64,000 nucleotides of DNA from Flavobacterium sp. SUN052 (GTDB lineage Bacteria; Bacteroidota; Bacteroidia; Flavobacteriales; Flavobacteriaceae): the NCBI RefSeq assembly GCF_028867935.1, contig NZ_JAPQNS010000011.1:186001-250000 (forward strand), read 5' to 3'. Positions 1-7,148 of the stretch are shown here, one piece after another (position 1 is the stretch's first letter; each line of letters opens with the position of its first letter). The translations under genes and the position numbers were made by a program. A model generated the notes under the pieces. That model had not been told where the DNA came from. It ran no database searches and saw nothing but the letters and a program-made list of their open reading frames with translations.

Positions 1-871
1 AATGGGGGGGCTGCGCCGAATCATGCCCGTTACATTTTGGGCCTACGTCATCTGTGCCGCTTCGTTAGCGGGTGTGCCGTTCCTGTCGGGCTTTTTATCG
101 AAAGAGAGTATTCTGACTGGAGCATTCGGCTGGGCAAGTGAACAGGCAAACCCGCTGGCTTATGCCATTCCGGTTGCCCTGTTGCTTTCATCTGGGTTAA
201 CGGCTTTGTACATGGCCCGTCAGATTCGGATGGTGTTTTTGGGTGAACCTCAACATGCCTTTCAGGAGGGAAGCCATATCCACGAGCCAAATCGACTGTT
301 ACTGGGACCGGTTGTGTTACTGGCCATTTTCTCGGCCTGGTTCTGGTTCGCCCTCAATCCACTCTCGCCACACGGCAGCTGGGTAGAGTCCTGGTTTTCG
401 GGCCAAACGCTGGGTCATTCTGTAAGCGCGGCAGAAACAACGCATTCAGCCCCCATTCGGCTGGCTCCCCTATCGGTTTTATTGGTGGCTCTCGGTGGCT
501 GGTTCGGATTACGCCTTCGCGACCCTTCCCCCGACCGGCTAGTGGTGCAAGCATCAATCCACTATGGTTTTCTGGACGAGTTTGTAAATTGGCTTGTCGT
601 GTTACCCGTTCGGCGGATTGCTCACTGGCTATACCAAACAGATAGCCGGGTGGTCGATGGCGTAGTCAATAACACAGCTGTTGGCACCGTGGTGCTCGCG
701 CATCTGGCTCATGCTCTGGACCGTTATGGTGTTGATGGAATGGTGAACGGTAGTGCCTGGGTAGCTGGTCGGCTGGGCAAACTTACCCGATCCGTACAAA
801 GTGGACGCATACAGTCGTACATCACGGCGGCTGTGGTGGGTTTGTTGATTATTATTTGGTTGATATTATGA
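1..871 (+). CDS. nuoL: NADH-quinone oxidoreductase subunit L, C-terminal part (5' end outside window)
   Basis: Antiporter-like proton-pumping membrane subunit of respiratory complex I. Only about the last 290 residues are present; the family is usually 600-650 residues, so the true start lies upstream of the window. The visible part opens with MGGLRRIMPVTFW and the LSGFLSKESIL motif typical of NuoL transmembrane helices 9-11. It ends in a hydrophobic helix (AAVVGLLIIIWLIL), which fits the C-terminal anchor after the lateral amphipathic helix. The next gene is nuoM on the same strand, the usual order of a nuo operon. The stop TGA at 869-871 overlaps the first bases of a long inverted repeat. 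Family identity is secure; the missing half cannot be judged. Confidence 0.93.
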   Translation, partial: MGGLRRIMPVTFWAYVICAASLAGVPFLSGFLSKESILTGAFGWASEQANPLAYAIPVALLLSSGLTALYMARQIRMVFLGEPQHAFQEGSHIHEPNRLLLGPVVLLAIFSAWFWFALNPLSPHGSWVESWFSGQTLGHSVSAAETTHSAPIRLAPLSVLLVALGGWFGLRLRDPSPDRLVVQASIHYGFLDEFVNWLVVLPVRRIAHWLYQTDSRVVDGVVNNTAVGTVVLAHLAHALDRYGVDGMVNGSAWVAGRLGKLTRSVQSGRIQSYITAAVVGLLIIIWLIL

Positions 872-980
872 TAGGAACGCGGATTGAACGGATGGAGCGG
901 ATTAACAATGATTTTTTTGTCTATTGCACAGATTAAAATCCGCATTAATCCGCTCCATCTGTTCAATCCGCGTTCCTATC
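870..980. repeat. 35-bp near-perfect inverted repeat between nuoL and nuoM
   Basis: Left arm 870-904 and right arm 946-980 are reverse complements over 35 bases with one mismatch, around a 41-base loop. The arms are built from short related words (gcggat, gaacggat, ggagcggat). The element fills the whole nuoL-nuoM gap. There is no T-run after the right arm, so it is not a classical terminator. It resembles the dispersed intergenic palindromes common in Cytophagales genomes (inference from memory). Confidence 0.85.
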
Positions 981-990
981 CCTACACGAT

Positions 991-2670
991 ATGCTGCTTT
1001 CACTACTGATATTTTTACCGCTTCTGGGTTCGCTGGCGGTGGCCCTGTTACCTAAATCGCAACAAGGTCAGTTCCGCTGGATCGCGCTGGGCGTCACGGT
1101 AGCTAATCTGCTCGTGAGCGGACTGGTGTACACGGCTTTTGACCAGACCCAGACTGATTACCAGATTGGCCAGCAAGTCGATTGGATTACGCTCTCGCTG
1201 GGTGACCTCGGCTCCGTATCCATTGATTACCTGGTGGGAATCGACGGCATGAGTTTCCCGCTGATTCTGCTAACGGCCGTGGTGATGCTGGTAGGCGTTG
1301 TCTCATCCTGGAACATTCGGGAGCGACAGCGGGCCTATTTTTCGCTCTACCTGTTGTTGACGGGTACAGTAATGGGTTGCTTTCTGGCCCTCGATTTCTT
1401 CCTGTTCTTCCTATTTTTCGAGTTCATGCTGCTGCCCATGTACTTCCTCATTGGGCTGTGGGGAGGGCCACGACGGGAGTATGCCAGTATTAAATTTTTC
1501 CTGTACACGCTTTTCGGCTCCGTACTGATTTTGCTGGTGATGATTGGCTTGTCGATGTCGGTGATGGACCCTGTTAGTACCGCGCTGGCAACTGGCCTTA
1601 TCAACAGTCCCGAACTGGCCGACACGAATGTAATTCGATTGATTCAAGCGCAACTAGCCAACGGACAGATAAACCCTGCCCGGATTGTTCACACATTCGA
1701 TTTTCGGTATCTGGCCGATGGTGGAAATTATCTACCCAGTTCGTTTCTAAGTGTAGCGGGCGAAACGCTTCCGCTCGGTATGCCTGCCCGAATGCTAGCT
1801 TTCTGGGCTGTTTTTCTAGGTTTTGCCATTAAACTCCCCATTGTTCCGGTACATACATGGCTCCCGGATGCGCACGTGGAAGCACCCACCCCTGTGTCGG
1901 TGGTGCTGGCGGGTGTGTTGCTTAAAATCGGTGGGTATGGCTTCCTGCGCATTGCCTGGGGTTTCTTCCCCGATGGCGGTGCTGAATACGCCCGCGTTCT
2001 GGCAGGGTTAGGCGTTCTTTCCATCGTTTACGGTGGTTTGAATGCGCTGGCTCAGAATGACGTCAAGAAAATGATTGCCTACTCGTCGGTTTCTCACATG
2101 GGTTTTGTGCTGCTGGGGATTGCTTCGCTCACACCAGAAGGGATCAACGGTGCCATTTACCAGATGGTAAGCCACGGTGTCCTATCAGCTATGCTCTTTT
2201 TGATTGCCGGAGTTGTGTATGACCGCACCCACGATCGCCGAATCGACTCATATCGAGGCTTGAATCATGCTATGCCTCAATATGCTACCCTAACGGCCGT
2301 TGCCTTTTTTGCATCGCTTGGCTTACCGGGGTTCTCGGGATTTGTCGGTGAGTTGTTTACGCTGATGGGCAGCATGCAGTCGGCCTGGTTACCGGGTTGG
2401 CAAACGGCGGTTGCCGCGTTAGGAATCGCTTTGGCGGCTGGGTATTTCCTTTGGACACTCCAGCGTATGTTTTTTGGCCCTTACTGGAACCGCCACGACG
2501 TTTCGCCTGCTACGGAAACTGTTCCTCTCGCCGATCTCACTACCCGCGAACGCTGGCTGTTGATTCCGCTAGGGCTGTTGTCGCTTATCTTGGGATTATT
2601 CCCCAATTTGGTATTCAACCTCACCAGCCCAACCGTTGGCGAGTGGTTGAAGAAGTTTTTAGTGGAGTAA
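991..2670 (+). CDS. nuoM: NADH-quinone oxidoreductase subunit M
   Basis: Antiporter-like proton-pumping subunit of complex I in the inner membrane. The 559 residues are almost entirely hydrophobic helices. Diagnostic stretches are FFEFMLLPMYFLIG, which carries the conserved membrane glutamate, then LPIVPVHTWLPDAHVEAPT, then a lysine-bearing helix with NDVKKMIAYSSVSHMG. An extra hydrophilic insert at roughly residues 190-265 lengthens the middle of the protein compared with the E. coli subunit of about 509 residues; I believe this is common in Bacteroidota. ATG at 991 follows the inverted repeat, and no Shine-Dalgarno is visible. The expected nuoN does not follow; the next gene is an unrelated SRPBCC protein. 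Confidence 0.95.
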   Translation: MLLSLLIFLPLLGSLAVALLPKSQQGQFRWIALGVTVANLLVSGLVYTAFDQTQTDYQIGQQVDWITLSLGDLGSVSIDYLVGIDGMSFPLILLTAVVMLVGVVSSWNIRERQRAYFSLYLLLTGTVMGCFLALDFFLFFLFFEFMLLPMYFLIGLWGGPRREYASIKFFLYTLFGSVLILLVMIGLSMSVMDPVSTALATGLINSPELADTNVIRLIQAQLANGQINPARIVHTFDFRYLADGGNYLPSSFLSVAGETLPLGMPARMLAFWAVFLGFAIKLPIVPVHTWLPDAHVEAPTPVSVVLAGVLLKIGGYGFLRIAWGFFPDGGAEYARVLAGLGVLSIVYGGLNALAQNDVKKMIAYSSVSHMGFVLLGIASLTPEGINGAIYQMVSHGVLSAMLFLIAGVVYDRTHDRRIDSYRGLNHAMPQYATLTAVAFFASLGLPGFSGFVGELFTLMGSMQSAWLPGWQTAVAALGIALAAGYFLWTLQRMFFGPYWNRHDVSPATETVPLADLTTRERWLLIPLGLLSLILGLFPNLVFNLTSPTVGEWLKKFLVE

Positions 2671-2750
2671 TCCGCCCATTCGCTCACAATCTCCCAACAC
2701 GAAGCCAGTACTCCTGTTAACTTATAGAATAACCAAATCAACAGGAAATT

Positions 2751-3515
2751 ATGGCAAAGAACACAGAATCTCTGGCCAAATTACCCGGCATGGCTCAGAT
2801 TGAACCCATGCCGAGCGGTTCCAGTAAAATCAACGTGGGCGAAAACGAACGAGTCCTCTCCGTGGTGGGTGGAGCGTTGCTAGCGGCCATCGGCCTTCGC
2901 CGGGGCAGCCTTGGTGGAGCCTTGTTAGCCGTGATTGGCGGTGTGCTTGTATTCCGGGGATCATCGGGCTACTGCCCCATAAACGAGGCCATTGGTCGAA
3001 ATACAGCGGAAGGAAAAGCAGAAACTGACGTGATCGAAATTGCTGAGGTTGTTACTATTAACAAACCCCGCGAAGAAGTCTATAAATACTGGCGTAGGTT
3101 GGAGAATCTGCCCAAATTCATGACGCATCTCCAGTCAGTGAGCCAACTCGACGATAAGCGATCACATTGGGTGGCTCCAATTCCCGGAACGGAGAAGTTT
3201 GAGAATTTCGGCAATGTTGAATGGGATGCTGAGATTATAGAAGAAGAGGAAAACAGTCGCCTGGCGTGGCGGTCTGTACCAGGGGCCAGCATAGACAACT
3301 CAGGCGAGGTACGCTTTACGGATGCCCCACAGGGACGTGGTACTGAACTCCACGCCGTTATCAAATACCGTCCGCCACAAGGCATGGTGGGTGAAGTAGC
3401 TTCGAAGCTGCTCAACCCGATATTCAAAAAAATGGTAGAGGGCGATATCAAACGCTTCAAACGCCTGCTCGAAACAAACAGCATTCCGGTTGGGCAGGAA
3501 GAATTAGTAGCATAA
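2751..3515 (+). CDS. DUF2892 membrane domain fused to SRPBCC (polyketide cyclase-like) domain
   Basis: A 254-residue protein of unknown substrate. Residues about 28-85 form a DUF2892/YgaP-type membrane segment with two glycine-rich helices, ending in GYCPINEAIGRNT. Residues about 95-245 form a START-like SRPBCC fold with the typical opening VTINKPREEVYKYW, a hydrophobic cavity fold and a C-terminal amphipathic helix (GDIKRFKRLLE). Such proteins are thought to bind hydrophobic ligands near the membrane; the ligand here is unknown. It lies 80 bases after nuoM on the same strand and ends at a strong bidirectional terminator, so it may be the last gene of the nuo transcript. Confidence 0.8.
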   Translation: MAKNTESLAKLPGMAQIEPMPSGSSKINVGENERVLSVVGGALLAAIGLRRGSLGGALLAVIGGVLVFRGSSGYCPINEAIGRNTAEGKAETDVIEIAEVVTINKPREEVYKYWRRLENLPKFMTHLQSVSQLDDKRSHWVAPIPGTEKFENFGNVEWDAEIIEEEENSRLAWRSVPGASIDNSGEVRFTDAPQGRGTELHAVIKYRPPQGMVGEVASKLLNPIFKKMVEGDIKRFKRLLETNSIPVGQEELVA

Positions 3516-3543
3516 AAAAAGGGCCGCTCGCGGCCCTTTTTTT
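3514..3543. terminator. Bidirectional rho-independent terminator
   Basis: A7, then the GC-rich hairpin GGGCCGCTCGCGGCCC (3521-3536), then T7. The hairpin is symmetrical, so it can end transcription of the SRPBCC gene on + and of the converging lytic transglycosylase gene on -. It overlaps the stop codon region of the + gene. Confidence 0.93.
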
Positions 3544-4759
3544 ATAACTGTTCCCAGGCTAATCGCCAGCCGTTACTGGCCATCTCGTAGCTGAGGGGTA
3601 GTTTCACGCCCGGTTGTTTCGGCTTTTCAACGGCCGCTAACCGGAGGTTTATTGTTGTTTGCGATTGAGCCGTAACCAGGCGTTCGGTGTGCAGGAAGAC
3701 CCGCCCCGAGGTAGGTTCAATCATATCGACGTGGGCATATAACAAATCACCAACTGAAACAGGTTGTCCGTTAATCTGGCTTGGTTGTACCACTTCAAAC
3801 AACACCAACTGACCTTCGGTAAGAGCATCTTCGCCTAACCGCCGGGTCATAATACGGGGAGTGGCAGTTGTCTCTGTGGCTGCCGAGACCTCTACAACAG
3901 GAGCACCGGCAACTGATTCTTCATCGACCTCGATGTCAGTAATTAGCGTCACCTCTTCCAACAAGACACTCGGCACGGGTGACGCGCTCATGTCCAACAA
4001 CGCTACATCTGTAGCTTCAGTCCGTTCGGTTTGGTAAGAGGCTAAAATAGCTTCACGGTCCTGGGTAGAAATTGTGGCTTTTGTATCGCTCAGCTCGGCT
4101 ACAGTTTGATCATTAAAATAATGGCGATAATCGGCCGGGTGGGTAAGCAATTCTTTGATTGCCATTGCCTGATACACATACACCTGCGTTTCGGTAGCCC
4201 GGTAAGGCATCGCCATGGGGTGCTGGTCGGGAAATCGACGACGCATATTTTGCACGTAGGTTGGCCCGGCGTTATAGGCAGCAGCCACCAGCATCCAGGA
4301 TCCCAGCTGGTTGTGAAGTTGTTTGATGTACCGGCACGCTGCGTGCGTAGCTTTCAGCAGGTCATATCGCTCGTCGTGCCCTTTACCAACCCGTAAACCC
4401 AGCAAACGACCCGTCTCGGGCATTATTTGCCAAAAACCAGCAGCTCCACGGCGCGAAACTGCCCTGTTAATAGCCGCGCTTTCGAGCAGGGGTAGAAACC
4501 GAAAATCTTTGGGGATACCGTAGCTGGTAATAATGGGATCGATAACGGGGAAAACCACTGAGGCCCGACGTTTGAGCGCGGTCAGATGCGAGGGGTGGGC
4601 TGCCTGTCGGTTGAGCGTTCGAAACCAGCGTTGCTTCACAGCAGGCATGTTTTCGGGCATGCTTTCACCACAAAAGACTACCTCGGCCGTGTTTTGGGCC
4701 AGCACCGAAGTTGATAATAAAATACAGGACGTTACGGCAGAAAGTACGGTTTTTATCAT
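3542..4759 (-). CDS. MltD-like lytic murein transglycosylase
   Basis: Secreted or periplasmic enzyme predicted to cleave peptidoglycan glycan strands, forming 1,6-anhydromuramic ends. The 405 residues begin with a signal peptide (MIKTVLSAVTSCILL...VLA). The SLT domain follows at about residues 75-210. It has FLPLLESA with the likely catalytic glutamate at residue 93, then GAAGFWQIMP and AAYNAGPTYV, all signature motifs of this family. The C-terminal 200 residues carry no LysM repeats that I can see and instead form a beta-rich tail of unknown role, unlike E. coli MltD. The frame can be extended to a GTG at 4780, but ATG at 4759 places the signal peptide correctly. Confidence 0.85.
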   Translation of the reverse strand: MIKTVLSAVTSCILLSTSVLAQNTAEVVFCGESMPENMPAVKQRWFRTLNRQAAHPSHLTALKRRASVVFPVIDPIITSYGIPKDFRFLPLLESAAINRAVSRRGAAGFWQIMPETGRLLGLRVGKGHDERYDLLKATHAACRYIKQLHNQLGSWMLVAAAYNAGPTYVQNMRRRFPDQHPMAMPYRATETQVYVYQAMAIKELLTHPADYRHYFNDQTVAELSDTKATISTQDREAILASYQTERTEATDVALLDMSASPVPSVLLEEVTLITDIEVDEESVAGAPVVEVSAATETTATPRIMTRRLGEDALTEGQLVLFEVVQPSQINGQPVSVGDLLYAHVDMIEPTSGRVFLHTERLVTAQSQTTINLRLAAVEKPKQPGVKLPLSYEMASNGWRLAWEQL

Positions 4760-4903
4760 TAGAGGTCGGTTTGGGTACACAGGTTACGGTTATGCCACTC
4801 ATCGGTTGCTTCACTCGCTCTGCTGACCCTCTCCACTTGGTTCTGCCCTGTTGAATGCCCAGATCGTTTCCCTGCTGATGAGGGTCGTATTGGACTGGCA
4901 GAA

Positions 4904-5497
4904 TCAATCCTGCAACCGGATTATAAAATTCTTAATCGCATTCTTTTTAATAATTCGCGTCAGGCGTCCCCCTTCATAAATGTACTCGTCTTCGTGGTCG
5001 TCCAGACGGGCACGGTAGGTTCCTTTTGGGGTTTTCGTCATTATGAAATAGTCGCCAAAATACTCTGCGAATACCCGGTTTCGGCCAACCGGTTCGCTAA
5101 AGTACAGATTAACAACAGAATAATCAATATTGGCGGTTTGAGTAGCTTGCTTGTCGTGCTTATACTGGGTTGCTTTAATGTCGTAGTGATCTCCCTTCCA
5201 AACCGTACTGGAAGCGTAATTTCCACGATTTGTGCGTGCTTCAACCACGGCCGATAACAGTTTATCCCCCCGGTACTGACAGGTTGTTTTATAGTAAATT
5301 TTAACTTTATAAACCAGCAGATTCACTACCACATCGCTGATAGCCGTGTAGTTTGTAAGTTCTCCCTGCGTCTGTTTGGTAGCCACCATCGTACCAATCT
5401 TAGCGCCCGCTATCTCGATTGTATAGTTATGGGTTACAGACTGAGCAACGGCTTGCGTTGTCATAAAAGCAAAAAACAGAATCAGGACAAAGGGCAT
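4904..5497 (-). CDS. Secreted DUF6134/DUF3108-like beta-sheet protein
   Basis: A 197-residue protein with a clear N-terminal signal peptide ending near AVAQS. The remainder is beta-rich with many aromatic and basic residues, and it reads like the DUF6134 family found in Bacteroidota, related in style to DUF3108 periplasmic proteins. Recognisable features are an early repeat of charged strands (YTIEIAGAKIGTMVATKQ) and a late strand-turn segment (DDHEDEYIYEGGRLTRI). The function is not known. It lies between the lytic transglycosylase and a DoxX-like membrane protein on the same strand, with gaps of about 100-145 bases, so independent expression is possible. Confidence 0.6.
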   Translation of the reverse strand: MPFVLILFFAFMTTQAVAQSVTHNYTIEIAGAKIGTMVATKQTQGELTNYTAISDVVVNLLVYKVKIYYKTTCQYRGDKLLSAVVEARTNRGNYASSTVWKGDHYDIKATQYKHDKQATQTANIDYSVVNLYFSEPVGRNRVFAEYFGDYFIMTKTPKGTYRARLDDHEDEYIYEGGRLTRIIKKNAIKNFIIRLQD

Positions 5498-5603
5498 AAG
5501 TATATCTCGCTAAATAGTCTGAATGTGTCTCAAACATACGGACATCAACAAGAAACAATCTTAAAAGATCATGAAGCCTAGCGAGTGGGCGTTGAAGCCT
5601 TCC

Positions 5604-6926
5604 TTATCGGTTAGCCTCCGATAACCAGTGGAACTGGCGTTCGGCGAGTTGGAAATGGCGGTTTGTGCGCTGGAGAGTTACCTTTAGCGAGTCGCCCCGG
5701 AAAATGCCTCGGAGCAGCACCCGGTTGGTGTCAGGTCGGTCGATGTGGAGGGTGAAAAGCGACAAGCTATCGCTAGTTGATTTTTTAAATGATAACGTTT
5801 GTTTCGCTGAATCGAGCGCGTAGCCAAAGTATCCCCGGCGATACCGCTGCCGAAACAGGGTGTCGGCTGTAGCAATACTTCCGTAAGGGCCCTCTTCAAA
5901 CACTACATTTTGCCAACGTAACGAGTCGGGAAACGTAGGATTGGTTTTGAAGTCGGCCACTTCGTAAAATCCCGACTTTAACTTGGACTGGGCGTTTTTC
6001 TGCTCTACCGGCGGTTTCGAATATTGATATGCCTGATACAGCGGCATCAGACCGAACATAACAATGAAGATTCCCTTCAAGACAAAATAGCCAATTCGAT
6101 CCCGACGGTTCGTGAAAGCAAGAAAACGTTTGGGTTGCGCAGGCCGGTTAAAAACGAAAAAATCGAGTAGTCGGCGCACATCACCCAGCATTAGCAGGTT
6201 ACTGAATACAAAGAGATGAATCGAGAACAGCTTGACGGGAATGTCGTAGCAAAGATTCATCATCATCACGTTCAGGAACACGCTCGTAGCCACAAAAGCC
6301 CCCAGCGTAGAAGTACGACGCCAGAGTAATAACACCCCAGCCAGCACTTCGACCGCCCCGGAGAAAAACTGATACGGAGTTGAGTACCCAATAAAAAGCC
6401 ACGAAAAACGCATGGGTAGAAAATCGCCGAGGGGTGTGGCCAGTTGGCTGATCGACGGAAAAATCATTTGTTGACCAAACAGCTTAATGGTGCCATAGCT
6501 TAGGGCAATCATGGCCACATAATACCGGAGAGCCACCAGAAACCAGTAGGAAAACCGGTCGTAGTTGTGCCGACGGTCGAGCAGTGTCCAAACGAGTGTT
6601 CCGAGCAGGGCAGCAAGCGCGAAAAAACACAATTGCGCATACCCGTATGAGGTGTCGCCACTGCCGTTGAGCGGTACAAGCTCATCTTTCACATGAAAAA
6701 GATACTGATTGGCCAGCGTCACCAACCAGCTTTCACCAATGCCATAATACTCAGTAGCATAATACACAAAAGGTATACTACCCATCCACTGCAACGGTGA
6801 CATGTACAGCAACACATAGATAACCGTAAACCGGAACAACAACCGACGCCAAAGCGGCCATGCAGTTGTAAACAATGTAGAATCAGCGTGGGCAAATGAG
6901 GGTATGGTAGGGGTTGTTGGTAGCAT
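5604..6926 (-). CDS. Large DoxX-like integral membrane protein
   Basis: A 440-residue protein of unknown function. About seven to eight transmembrane helices lie between residues 28 and 300 (for example FTVIYVLLYMSPLQW, YAQLCFFALAALLGTLVW and FSGAVEVLAGVLLLW). The helix with AVEVLAGVLLLWRRTSTLGAF resembles the central part of DoxX-family proteins. The last 130 residues are soluble and beta-rich, probably extracytoplasmic. It is divergent from carB; the shared intergenic region holds a 12-bp inverted repeat. Similar proteins in related genomes are annotated as hypothetical or DoxX family, and I cannot name a substrate. Confidence 0.6.
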   Translation of the reverse strand: MLPTTPTIPSFAHADSTLFTTAWPLWRRLLFRFTVIYVLLYMSPLQWMGSIPFVYYATEYYGIGESWLVTLANQYLFHVKDELVPLNGSGDTSYGYAQLCFFALAALLGTLVWTLLDRRHNYDRFSYWFLVALRYYVAMIALSYGTIKLFGQQMIFPSISQLATPLGDFLPMRFSWLFIGYSTPYQFFSGAVEVLAGVLLLWRRTSTLGAFVATSVFLNVMMMNLCYDIPVKLFSIHLFVFSNLLMLGDVRRLLDFFVFNRPAQPKRFLAFTNRRDRIGYFVLKGIFIVMFGLMPLYQAYQYSKPPVEQKNAQSKLKSGFYEVADFKTNPTFPDSLRWQNVVFEEGPYGSIATADTLFRQRYRRGYFGYALDSAKQTLSFKKSTSDSLSLFTLHIDRPDTNRVLLRGIFRGDSLKVTLQRTNRHFQLAERQFHWLSEANR

Positions 6927-6979
6927 ACCGGTACGGTTAAGAGTGCTTAGCTGCTGAAAACAAGAGGTTTGAAGGTAAG

Positions 6980-7035
6980 CTTTTTTTGAGATATGCTTAT
7001 CATCTGTCTACCTCGCGACAATTTCTCAAAAAAAG
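6980..7035. repeat. 12-bp perfect inverted repeat in a divergent intergenic region
   Basis: CTTTTTTTGAGA at 6980-6991 is exactly complementary to TCTCAAAAAAAG at 7024-7035, with a 32-base spacer. It lies between the start of the DoxX-like gene (-) and the carB promoter box (+). Its role could be an operator or a transcript hairpin; neither is proven. Confidence 0.7.
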
Positions 7036-7059
7036 TCCTGCCTTGTCGGCGCTGAACCC

Positions 7060-7067
7060 TACCTTTG
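7060..7067 (+). promoter_or_regulatory. Candidate carB promoter -7 box (TACCTTTG)
   Basis: TACCTTTG matches the Bacteroidota -7 consensus TAnnTTTG and lies 82 bases before the carB ATG. No clean -33 TTTG is visible at the usual 19-21 base distance; a TTG at 7043 is closer than expected. Confidence 0.45.
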
Positions 7068-7148
7068 CGGGATTTTTGGCCGTACGATCTCAACCCATCA
7101 GGCCGATCATTGTACATAATCTATTGTGCATTATACATTCCCGCTGCA

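Noticed and set aside
7065..7148. 28-residue N-terminal extension of CarB from a TTG
   Set aside because: The extension contains the promoter-like TACCTTTG box and no CarB homology; the ATG at 7149 gives the family start.
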